The position numbers and the translations under genes were made by a program. A stretch of 64,000 nucleotides of DNA, from the NCBI GenBank assembly GCA_963804245.1, contig CAWDPQ010000009.1:310001-374000 (forward strand), read 5' to 3'. Below the pieces are notes generated by a model. The model did no database searches, was not told the origin of the DNA, and saw only the letters and a program-made list of their open reading frames with translations. Source of the DNA: CAWDPQ01 sp963804245. GTDB lineage: Bacteria > Acidobacteriota > Vicinamibacteria > Vicinamibacterales > 2-12-FULL-66-21. How positions within the stretch are numbered: position 1 is the first letter of the stretch; each line of letters begins with the position of its first letter. Of the stretch, positions 35,673-45,762 are shown in pieces.

Positions 35673-35991
35673 ATGCGGGTATCAGCGATCTGCCCGTTGT
35701 CTGCACGCTTGGACCTGAAACGTCGAAGATCAGGCGGAGAACCTGCTCGCCGATCTGGTGCAGAGAGTCGCATCGCATGAGCCGCTTCCGGACGGATACC
35801 GCCTGCGCTTCGTGGTTTCCGAGGACGTGCTGTCGCTCATCACGCGAACGAATGACGCCGAGCGGCGGTGCTGTCGCTTCCTGCGGTTCCAGCTCACGGT
35901 CGAACCCGCGGAAGGCCCGGTGCTGCTGGATTTGACCGGGCCTCCGTACACCCGGGAGTTCGTGGCGGCGCTCTTCACCAGCGCAGGTTGA
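35673..35991 (+). pseudogene. Small CC-motif protein, frameshifted at the start
   Basis: The clear part (from about 35758) reads VASHEPLPDGYRLRFVV, then AERRCCRFLRFQLTVEP and GPPYTREFVAALFTSAG. An upstream frame reads SDLPVVCTLGPETSK, which joins after a one-base shift near 35735 through NLLADLVQR. The family, with its adjacent cysteines, is widespread but uncharacterised to my knowledge; metal or thiol chemistry is plausible. Confidence 0.5.
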
Positions 35992-36003
35992 ACCGGGTCA
36001 GCG

Positions 36004-36873
36004 TCAGGACCGTTTCTGCTCTGGCAGCACGTGCTCGAGCCACGCGTCGATCTCCCGCCACACGGCGGGATCACTCAAGGACCGGTTGTGGCCGGCGCGC
36101 TCGACAAGGATCAGGCGGCGAGGCCCAGCGAGCGCGTCGATAACCGCTGCGAGTGGGTGGACGGGGTATCGTGGTCGTTGGCACCGTGAATCAGCAGCAC
36201 CGGCGCCGTAATGAGCCTCGCGCTCTCGACTGGACTGACGTCGTCCACGGTGAAACGTCCGCGCGATTCAGCAATACCAAACGCCCGTTGAATCGTGCCA
36301 TTGCTGAGAAAGAACGGTGCGCGCTCGTCGGCGATCGTGCGGAGATCGGAGAACACCTCCGCGGCGACGACGGCGGTGACTCGGGCGTCTGCCGCGGCTT
36401 CCTGCAGCGCGACCGCCGCGCCAAGTGACGTTCCGAAAAGGACGACAGGCCCTTCCGGCAATACGTCGATCACGCGACGCAGGTCGTGCTTTTCGAAGTA
36501 GCCGTACGTGCACACGTCACCCTCGGAGGCGCCGTGGCGACGGCTGTCGTAGGCCACGACATCGAATCCCGCAGTGGTAAATCGGCGGATGACACCGACG
36601 CTACTGCCTCGATGTCGGCCGTGCCATGGAGGTAGATGAGCGTGCCACGCACCGGCCCGCTGGCGCGGCAGTGCCATCCCCGAAGCGCTATGTCCTCACC
36701 AGCGAATTCCCGCTCCTCGCAGTTGGCCGGCCGCGCGGGAAGCACGTACGGCGGCCCGGGTAGAGAAGGCCCCCGGCGGCAATCGACGCCAGCTGATGCG
36801 AAATCACGGTAGCGGCCGCGATGGCCAACGCGGGAACGATCAAGACGATCCTGCGCCATACCTGAAACCGCAT
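36004..36873 (-). pseudogene. Alpha/beta hydrolase, several frameshifts
   Basis: The start at 36873 (MRFQVWRRIVLIVPALAIAA) gives a membrane anchor or signal. Successive frames supply EDIALRGWHCRASGPVRGTL with IYLHGTAD (oxyanion region), FTTAGFDVVAYDSRRHGAS, the nucleophile elbow GTSLGAA, a catalytic-Asp region LLIHGANDHDTP, and LVERAGHNRSLSDP with the catalytic His. The end is HVLPEQKRS at 36004. About three shifts are needed. It resembles exported serine hydrolases of the BAAT/serine-aminopeptidase type; substrate unknown. Confidence 0.72.
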
Positions 36874-36985
36874 GCGACCACGTTACTGGCCCCTGGCCGA
36901 ATGGGCGTGAGCAATCCGTGAAAAAGGCTGAAGCTGCCATCCCCGCCCAGCTGAGGTATTGCCAGAACCAGTGAACCTGCCGTAG

Positions 36986-37070
36986 AGAACCTCCCGTGAA
37001 GAACCTTTCGTGAAGAACCTTTCGCCGAGAACCCCCTGTGTAGAACCCCCGTGTGTAGAACCCCGTTGAG
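36986..37070 (+). repeat. Six tandem copies of a 14-bp repeat
   Basis: Units begin at 36986, 37000, 37014, 37028, 37042 and 37057, each starting AGAACC followed by CCCGTGA, TTTCGTGA, TTTCGCCG, CCCTGTGT, CCCGTGTGT or CCGTTGAG. The array ends 56 bp before the TonB-dependent receptor start and may influence its expression. Confidence 0.75.
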
Positions 37071-37125
37071 GAGGGACTCAGCGCCGCCGGCCGCCGGCCG
37101 GTTGTTCTAGTAGGAGGTGGGCTTC

Positions 37126-40100
37126 ATGTGCGCTCGTCTCGGATCAGTTCTCCTGTTCACAATGTTGATAGGTTCGGCGACCGCTTCCAACGCAGTCGCG
37201 CAAGGCCTTACCGGTCAGATTTCCGGAACGGTTGTCGATTCGTCACGTGGCGTGCTGCCTGGAGCCGCCGTGGCGGTACAGAATGCCACACGCAAGTGAA
37301 GCGCGACGTCGTCTCCGACGAGAACGGCGCCTTCGTCATCACCGACCTGCTGGCCGGGACCTATACCGTCTCGGTCACGATGAGTGGATTCAAGACCTAT
37401 CAACAGACCGACGTCGCGCTGTCCGCGAACGAGCGCCTGGCCCTGCGCACGATCGTGCTGGAGGTCGGGCAGCTCGAGGAAACGATCGCCGTGACCGCCG
37501 AGTCGGCGCGCGTCCAGACGACGAGCGGCGAGCGCTCGGGCCTGATCACCCAGCAACAGCTCCAGGACATTTCCCTCAAGGGCAAGGACTACATGGGCAT
37601 GCTGCGGCTGCTGCCGGGCGTCATCGACACGCAGAATCGCGAGGCGCCCGGCTGGAACAACCTCGGCGGCCTCAGCATCAACGGCGGCAACAGCACCATC
37701 AATTTGACCTACGACGGGGTCACCAACCTGGATACCGGCTCGAACACGGGACCGTTCCTCGCGCCCGGCCTGGACTCGATCGCCGAGATCAAAGTGCTGA
37801 CCTCGAATTACCAGGCGGAATACGGCCGGAGCTCCGGCGGCACGATCAACGTCGTGACCAAGAGCGGCACGCGCCGGCTCCGCGGCGGCGGGTTCTATGC
37901 GAAGCGGGACGATGCGCTGAATGCCAACGAGTGGCAGAACAACAAGTTCGAATCGCGCCAAGCCGCCCTACCAGTTCGATTACAGCGGCTACAACATCGG
38001 CGGACCGGTCGTCCTGCCCGAACTTCAACGGCGGGCGCAACAAGCTTCTTCTCTGGACCCGGGAGTTTCCTGCCGCGCACCAATCCCGGGAACGCTGACC
38101 CGTCGGAATCATGCCGAGACCGAGGCCGAGCGCCGCGGCAACTTCTCCCAGTCCATCGGCACGAACGGACAGCTCCTGGTCGTGCGCGATGCCATCAGCG
38201 GCCAACCGTTTCCAGGAAACGTGATCCCGGCGGATCGCATCGATCGCCAACGGTCAGGCGCTGCTGAACCTGTTTCCGACGCCGAATTTCTCCAATCCCA
38301 CGCGCCAGGCGAACTACACGTTCCAGAGCTGGTTCGATCAACCACGCAGACGACCAGGTGCTACGCGTGGAGCTCGAACGTGGCGCCGAGCACGCTGTTC
38401 TACTCGCGGCTCAACTTCGGCCCCGAAGCGTATAAGGGGCGGCTGGGGGTTCGTCCTCAACAACTCCAACTGGCCGCAGCTGCCGATCGCCTACGAGATT
38501 CACAGCTACGACGGCATCGTCAACACGGTCCTGCACACGTTCAGTCCCACGACGGTTATGGAGGTCACCGTTGGTTTAAAATACACAGTAAACAGACCGT
38601 TGAGCGCCTGTTGACCACAGGCGGATCTCAAGCGCAACAGCACGGGACGCGCGTCGGGCTCAGTGGCTTGCCGCAGTTCTACCCCGAAGCCAATCCCGAT
38701 CGCATCGTTCCCAACGCAGACTTTGGTGTGGCCAGCCTCGCCCTTCCAACGGGAATACGCTGGGCACGCTCGGCGTCGAAGGACGATACCCGTTGCTCGG
38801 TGAGAACGACATCTGGAATTCCTCCGTGAACTTGACCAAAGTGCTCGGGTTGGCGCCGAACATGAAGGCGGGAATCTTCTACGAGTAGGCCAGCAGGCAG
38901 GCGGCCCGCTGGTGACCGGACAACGGCGAGTTTCAATTTCGACCGAAATACCGCGAATCCCCTCGATGCGGGACGGGCCCGTTGCACCGGAGCGCCGCTT
39001 GCTCGGGTCCGTCCGAACAGCTACAACGAGGCGACGTCCCACCCCGACGCGGAGTGCGCAGTTCACGAACTTCGAGTGGTTCATACAGGACAGCTGGCGG
39101 GTGCGCCCGAACCTCACCATGAGATGGGGGCATCCGCTTCTATCAAATCAGGCAGACGAAGAGCCGGGGCGATCAGCTGGCATACCTCCAGCCTGACACG
39201 TTCAGTCCTGCCAATGCGCCGCAGCTCATACAGCCGGTGAACACGGCCGACGGTCGCCGGGGCCTCAACCCGCTCACCGGCGAGACTGCCAGCGTGAAAA
39301 ATCCGGCGCATCCGTTGCAGGGTTCCAGGCAATCCCACCAACGGCACGCAGGTCTATGACGAGTCGATCCTCGAACACGCCGGCGATTCAGGTGGCCCCC
39401 CGGATCGGCTTCGGCGTCGGACATGACGGCGGACGGCCGGACCGCCGTAGGCGGCGGCTTCGGAATCTTCCCCGATCGCTTCAACGACGACATCGTCCTG
39501 CAGATGGTGGAACTGCCGCCGCTCGTCCCTTCGCCGACGGCCAACTACACGACGATCAGGCGAGCTGCTGTCGACGCCGCTCAGCCTCAGCCCGGCGACT
39601 GCGCGCTCCCTCAATCCGGACTACAAACCACAGCAGAATCAAGAACTGGAGCATCGGCGTGCAGCGCGATCTCGGCTTCAAGCTGGTGGGCAGACATAGG
39701 CTTTGTGGGGTCGGTCAGGAACGCAGGATGCTGCAGACGAGGAAGACATAAAGGCACCCGTGCCGTATGGCGCGAACTCCCTGCAGTCGAGCCTCGATCC
39801 GACCACGGGCGGCCCGCTGCGGCCAACTTCCTGGGCCCTATCGTGGCTACGGCGACATCCTCCTCGACAGCAGGACTCACAGGCTTCTCCGACTACCGCG
39901 CGCTGCAGACACCTCGGTGAACCGACGCTACACGGCCGGGCTGCGCATCAGCGTGGCCTACACGCTCTCAGGACGGCAGGACGCGTCGGGGCGTCGAGCA
40001 CGCAGAACAATCCCACGGTGAACCCGTAGCCCGACGTGCGCACGCGCAAGCTACGGCAGCGTGGGGCGCAAGCGCAATCTGGCGATCAACTATTCATACA

Positions 40101-40672
40101 AGCGTACCGGGTCTCAGCCGCTACGCCGACAACGCGGTCGTGCGCGCGGTGTTCGACAACTGGCAGATTTTGCGGGAGCAGCGACAGGCGCTGGCAGACA
40201 GCGGCGCGACGTTACCGCTGGACCTATACGATTACGGGCTTCATGGGATCTGACCGGGACCGGCGGGAACGCCAACGGGCTCGACACACGCGTCGACATC
40301 ATCTGCGATCCCAACCTGTCGCGAGGCGACCGTTCACCGACCCGCGCATTCGCCACCGAATGCGTGGCGCCGCCGCCCTCCGCAGCTTTCGAACCAGGGT
40401 CAGCAACGCGCGCGGCGACGAAATGATCGGCCCCGGATACCTGAACTGGGACATCACGTTCGCCAAGAACATCCCGTTCAGGCGGCATGCCGCCGGGTTC
40501 AGTTCCGCGCCGAGCTGTACAACGCGTTCAACAACGTCCAGTTTCTCGACGGTCACGACGGCGGCGATGTTTGATGCCGCCGGGCAGCAGACCAACGCCG
40601 AGTTCGGCCGGTCCGCGGCGGCTGGCGATGCGCGGCGAATGCCGCTGACAGCTTGGGTGGGGGCTTTTCTAA
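37126..40672 (+). pseudogene. Oar-like TonB-dependent receptor with CarboxypepD_reg domain, many frameshifts
   Basis: ATG 37126 follows AGGAGG and gives a signal peptide (LGSVLLFTMLIGSATASN) and GQISGTVVDSSRGVLPGA, the first strand of a carboxypeptidase-regulatory domain. A shift follows; the next long frame has DLLAGTYTVSVTMSGFKTY, the plug region (MLRLLPGVIDTQNR; NGGNSTINLTYDGV; EIKVLTSNYQAEYGRSSGG; INVVTKSGT) and the barrel start. From about 37960 the frame changes every few hundred bases: NGQLLVVRDAISGQPFPGN, NPTVNP, YLNWDITFAKNIPFR are fragments in different frames. The size (about 1,150 residues) and end near 40672 fit the family, which imports or exports large substrates at the outer membrane. 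Non-functional if the sequence is right. Confidence 0.85.
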
Positions 40673-40676
40673 GAAA

Positions 40677-40918
40677 GGACGAAGGAGGAAGGACGAAGGA
40701 AGAAGAGCGCCTGCGGCCCGAGCGAGCGGCCGGAGGGGAGCCCGGCGGCGCCGGGGCCGGGAACAGCGCTTGGGGGGTGCCCGCCTCCGCTGGTCACGGG
40801 ACAAGGCGGCCGACCAGCTACGGCGAGGTCTCGCCGTAGCGCGCACATGGATTGTCGGCGCGCGGAGGCGGAGGGCCCCAAGCGCACTAAGTGAAGAAGA
40901 GCGCCTGCGGCCGAGCGA
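40677..40918 (+). repeat. Dispersed GC-rich repeat, copy D
   Basis: Starts with a purine-rich stretch (GGACGAAGGAGGAAGGACG) and continues as in copy A: GCGGCCCGAGCGAGCGGCCGG, GGTGCCCGCCTCCGCTGGTC, CTACGGCGAGGTCTCGCCGTAG, GATTGTCGGCGCGCGGAGG. It lies between the convergent receptor and methyltransferase genes and touches both 3' ends. Confidence 0.85.
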
Positions 40919-40924
40919 GAAGTA

Positions 40925-41700
40925 AGGAGCTGGGGAGTCTTTCTTCACATACGCCGCGTACACGTCGAAGACGACGTCGTGCTGGGCGTCGCCGGATCCA
41001 TCGTCGGCGACCAGTGCGCCGGCACCAGGTGAGAACCTCCCAGTCTCGGTTGCACCATTGGCGATGGCCAGTCCCACCCGAGTCTCACTCATCGTGTAGC
41101 GCAGATAGGAATCCGCGGTAATAGGTCCGGGAACTTCGAACGGGTGATAGGCCTCGAGGCCGAGTCCCCACCGCTCGTAGGGAAGACGCTCGACGTCGAG
41201 GTGATAACCGGGCGCTTCAGGACAACATTCCGCGTTGAATTCGGAGTCCCACTACTTCCAGGTCGCGCCAATCGGCGAACCGGCGACCGGCTGAAAATCG
41301 TAGATGACGAAGATACCGGTACTGGTCAGTGTGCGAGCAATCTCTGGAAGAGACACGTCGAGGTCGGTGTAGTTGATAGCACCGGCCGCGGTGACCAAAT
41401 CGAAGGATGCCGACATGAAAGGCAGACGCTCGAGGTGCCGACGACGACGCCAGCGACCTCGGGGGCCACCTGCGGGCGATGCGCGAGCATCGGCCAGGCC
41501 ACGGGTCGATACCCACGACAGTTCGGGCGAGCGGCTCGAGCGCCGCTGTGGAGCAGCCCGCACGGGGGGGGATCTCGAGCGCGCGCGCAACGCGCCAGGG
41601 TGAGTCGAGGTCGTGACCGAGGACCTGCGGGCAAGTATTCGCGGGTGCAGGGCCAGGCCGTGCGAATGCATAGGCCAGGGCGGCCGTCCGCGGATCCGTT
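40925..41700 (-). pseudogene. SAM-dependent methyltransferase (class I), frameshifted
   Basis: Fragments in several frames: a motif-I-like region ahead of VGIDPWPG, then SFDLVTAAGAINYTDLDVSL and EIARTLTSTGIFVIYDFQPV, which is the post-II/III region of class I methyltransferases. Then comes YHLDVERLPYERWGLGLEAY and, after another shift, SETRVGLAIANGATETGR and DVVFDVYAAYVKK. The frame then runs into the dispersed repeat without its own stop, so the 3' end is uncertain. The upstream limit is approximate. Methyl acceptor unknown. Confidence 0.6.
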
Positions 41701-41721
41701 GTAGAGCTAGCTGGCCTGATG

Positions 41722-43555
41722 TCATGGCTTCAACGCGCGTTGTTGGAGGGCCCGCTGACGCTGGAATCGGCGTCCGCAGCGACCGCTTTCGTTTGCGCAT
41801 ATCGGACCACAGGTCGCCTCCTTCGCAGCACAATCGGACATGCTGCGGAGCGTGAATGTCTGTGGTTCGACCGTGCCGCTTTCGACCTCTTCCACGTGCA
41901 GGGAGCGGACACGGGCGCCTCCTCGCTTGGCGCGGACAGCATACGCGGCGGCGAACGTCGCGCTGTAGCCGTTTCTGCAGGTCTTGAGGAGCAGGGATAC
42001 GTGCCCACCACGGTCGGCCTTGCTGAATTCCTGGGTGAGTTGCCCGGGGGTAGAGCGTGACCTGCAACGAACCCGTGGCATAAGCAGAGCCCGCGACGTT
42101 GGCGTCGCCCATGTTCGGTCTCTTCGCGTTGAGAGGAACGATGATGTGAAATCCTTTCGACCCGGAGGTTTTCACCCAGCTCGGCAGACCGAGCTCGTTC
42201 AGCAGATAACGCAGACGCGAGCACCAACGAGCCAGGACTGCCGCTGATAAATCACGTGACGGATGGGAGATGAAGAACGCGCGACCTCGGGGGTAGTGGG
42301 GATAAGGATCAACGCGACGTCCAGGACATCGCGGCGTGATGTAGTTGACGATGCGCGATGTGCAAGGAACAGCGCGCGCATGCCGTCAGCGAGCGATGGG
42401 ATGGTGCAGCATGCCGTCCTTCTTCGGTACCTCCACACGCTCCAGCCACGCCGGGAATCCCTTCGAGACGTCCTTGTGGAAGAACCCTTTCTTGCCGATC
42501 CCCACGGATTAGCGCTCCCATGGTGATGGGACGGCCTTGGAGGTGCGGCACCATGAGCGGTGCGATTGCCTCGTACCGTGGGAGAAACCGCTCCCCCTTG
42601 GTTATCCCATCGTCGGGGAACGACCACTTTCTCCGGATGTGTGATTACGAGGTTCGATGCCATTGAAGAGACGGTGCTGTCAACTCCAGGCTACTGCTGG
42701 CCGACGACGCCGAGCAGCCGAGGATGGCGGAGCTTGCCGTGCGTGGTCCATTCGATGGAAAGGCGGCACCGAGTCCGCCGACCTCGGGCCGGACCCAGTG
42801 TGCGCGGAGACGGGGCAGGCCTTTGGCTTTCGTGAATGGCGATTTCGGAGTGCTCGAGGGCGTCCAGTTACAGCGCGGAGATGGAGCAGCAGCTTCGTGT
42901 CGAAGCCGGTGCCGATCTTGCCGGCGAACACGAAATCGTCCTTGTCGAAATGGCCGACGAGGAGCACACCCAGCCCGACGCGACTGCCCTGCGGATCCGT
43001 GAATCCGCCGACCACCAGCTCTTTTGTCGCTTCGCATTTCATCTTGAGCCAGTGTTTGGATCGGCGGTGTTCGTCCGGTGACCCCGCGCCGCTTGGCAAT
43101 GACCCCTTCCCATCCTTCGCTGCTGGCCACCTCCCACGGGTTCGGGCTCTCGACCTCGGTAACGCGGTATAGCGGTGGCGTCAGCGGCAGCTTGCCGAGC
43201 AGCGCGCGACGTTCTTGCCCAGGGGCAACGCCGTCACGTTGCGATCGTCAATACCAGAGGATGTCAAAGACGTGGTACCCGCCCCGTTGGGTCCAGGTCA
43301 CTTCACCGTCGAGAAAATCAGGTACGGCAAGGGCTGGCCGGCAATCAATCGCGCCAGCGTCGGAATGTGCTGCGGCAGCCGATTGCGCGAGAAGAGTTGC
43401 ACTTCACCTTCGCGAGCTTGAATGCCGAGCAGACGGATGCCGTCGAACTTACGCTCGAAGATCCACTCGGGGCCGGTGAAGCGCTCCTGTGTGAGCGTCG
43501 CCGCCATCGGCACGAGCCATTCCGGAAAGGCGCCGATGTCGGAATTCATCGACAA
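41722..43555 (-). pseudogene. ligD: ATP-dependent DNA ligase LigD (ligase plus polymerase domains), many frameshifts
   Basis: From 43555 the ligase domain starts PEWLVPMAATLTQERFTGP, with motif I in ERKFDGIRLL (the Lys that takes AMP) and VQLFSRNRLPQH. Further on, in other frames, HWLKMKCEATKELVVGGF and FVFAGKIGTGFD are the end of the ligase core and its OB fold. The polymerase (primase-like) domain follows: LVITHPEKVV, MVPHLQGRPITMG, KTSGSKGFHIIVPL, LTQEFSKADRGG, NGYSATFAAAYAVRA, GTVEPQTFTLRSM. LigD joins broken ends with Ku in NHEJ. The domain order here is ligase then polymerase, with no phosphoesterase domain, and no Ku gene lies nearby. At least six shifts are required. Confidence 0.85.
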
Positions 43556-43661
43556 AACCCGAGCTTAACATTCGACCGATGGCCCGTGTTAACTGCGACC
43601 ACGAAAAATTTGGTCTTGCGCTGAGTCGCGGTAGTATCTCGCCACACAGGCACAAGCTTCC

Positions 43662-45583
43662 ATGGCGGACACGAAATCGCAGGGACATGACAAATAGTTG
43701 GGACTCGATCAGCGCATAACGCGCCGTGACTTTCTCAACAGTACGCTGCTCGCTTCCGGTGCGCTGCTGACGGATCTGAGCCCGGCGGCCCTGCTCGCGC
43801 AGGGTGGTGGACAGGACGCGCTGTGGAATGGTCCCGGCGGTGTCGGCGACTACGCCCGATCGAACGGCGACACGCTGGCGGTGCTCACCGACGCGCACGC
43901 GATTCGCGACCGTGCCTTCGAGACGCTGCCGGCGAAGGCCATCGACCGGGCGAACAGTACGACTGCGTGATCGTCGGTGGCGGGATCAGCGGACTGGCGG
44001 CCGCGTTGATTTTCAGCCGTCGTGCCCGTCCGGGGATGACGTGTCTGGTGATCGACAACCACGCGATCTTCGGCGGCGAAGCCAAGCGCAACGAGTTCGA
44101 CGTGGACGGGCACCGGTTGATGGCGCACCAGGGGTCGGCGTTTCACTTCGTTCCCTATCCACAGAGCTTCATCGGCCGCTTCTACGAATCCATCGGCCTC
44201 GCGCAGCCGCGGCTGACCTACCAGACATGGAAGGGCCCTGGTTCCGAACTGGCCGTGAGCAACACGCCGTATGGTTCGCCGGGAATGGATCCAGGGCAGT
44301 ACGGTTACTTCTTTGGCGCGAAGTTCGGGCAGAAGCCTGGACTCTGGGTGATCGATCCGTTGCGCAAAGAGTTGGAAGGGGCGCCGCTTTCAGCCGATGT
44401 CCGTGCGGACGTGATGAAAGTGCTGCGCGGTACGCCGCGGCCGGGATGGGACGGCGCTCGCCCACGATACGACGGCGATCCGATTTCGCGCCGCCTCGAT
44501 ACCATCACGCTCGAAGATCACCTGATGGATCGCCTCGCGATCAGTCGGGAAACCGTGCGGACGTACATGTCCGATGCCGGCGGCGGTTTCGGCCTGGGGC
44601 CTGACGCGCTCTCCGCAATGTGTGTGTATGCCCCCGACTTCCTGCATCCCCTCGAAGCCGAGCAGCAGATGTTTCCTGACGGCAACGGCGGGTTTGCGCG
44701 GCTGATCACGAAGACGCTGTTGCCTGACGCGATTGCCGGCGCCGGCAGCGTGGAAGGTGTCTGTCGCGGCGCGGTGAACTTCGCCGCGCTCGATCGCGAG
44801 GGTTCGCCGTCGCGGATTCGTTTGAGCTCAACCGTCGTGTGGGTTCAGCACGACGGCGAGCCGGCGAAGTCGCCGTCGCTCACCATCGCGTACACGCGCG
44901 GCGGGAAGGTGTATCGGGTGAAGGCGCGGTCGGCCATCATGGCCGGCGGCTCGTGGACGACGAAGCATATCGTTCGCGATCTCCCGGGCGCGCACCGCGA
45001 GGCGTACGGACAGTTCTATCGATCGCCGGCCATGATCGCCAACGTTGCGGTCCGAAACTGGCGATTTCTCGAGAAGCTGGGCATCTCCGGCTGCCGCTGG
45101 TTCGAAGGGCTGGGCACCTTCCTGCAGGTGCGCAAAGTCGCGACCTGCGGCACCGAGCTGCCAACCATTCATCCGAGCCAGCCGGCGGTGCTCACGCTGA
45201 AGGTGATTTATCCCTCCCCGGGGATGTCCATCGAGGAGCAGGGGCGACGAGGACGGATGGAGATGCTCGCGACGTCGTTCAAGGATTATGAGCGGCAGAT
45301 CCGGCAGCAGTTCGACGACATGTTCTCACGTGCCGGCTTCGATCCCGCTCGGGATATCGCCGGCATCGTCCTGAATCGCTGGGGGCATGCCTACGTCAGT
45401 CCGCCGCCCGGTTGGTACTACGGCAGCAACGGCAAGCCGGGGCCGCGCGATGTATTGCGCGGGGCGCCGTTCGGGCGAATTGCGTTCGCGAACACCGATC
45501 TCTCCGGCAACATGGATCATCGCAGCTCGATCATCGAGTCCGATCGCGCGGTGGGGCAGTTGTTCGACGAGGTGCTGGCGTAG
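43662..45583 (+). CDS. Exported FAD/NAD(P)-binding oxidoreductase, amber codon and frameshift near the start
   Basis: ATG 43662 reads MADTKSQGHDK, then an in-frame TAG (43695-43697), then GLDQRITRRDFLNSTLLASG, a twin-arginine signal. The frame shifts near 43955, after which the rest is intact: YDCVIVGGGISGLAAALIF (dinucleotide fold), FGGEAKRNEFDVDGHRLMA, a long catalytic domain, and the second FAD-contacting end (FANTDLSGNMDHRSSIIES). About 640 residues in total. It is similar to periplasmic flavoproteins of the spermidine-dehydrogenase-like group; substrate unknown. With a TTG at 43698 the signal would be kept, so only the frameshift may matter. Confidence 0.75.
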
Positions 45584-45762
45584 GAAACGTTAACTCGCGT
45601 TCTTGTTAGCGATGTGCCTGAGTCCTGGGACAACCACTTGTCAAGAGCCGACGGCGAGAGATAGGGATTTCTCCTGTGCTTTTGACAAGCGAAAACCGTG
45701 GACTGAGCCCGACATCGTTCATATCTTGCCCGGCGATCGAACGTTCTTACCCGTTCGCTTGG

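Noticed and set aside
36986..37070. Possible CRISPR or iteron origin
   Set aside because: 14-bp units without spacers, not near a replication gene; better described as a short tandem repeat in a promoter region.
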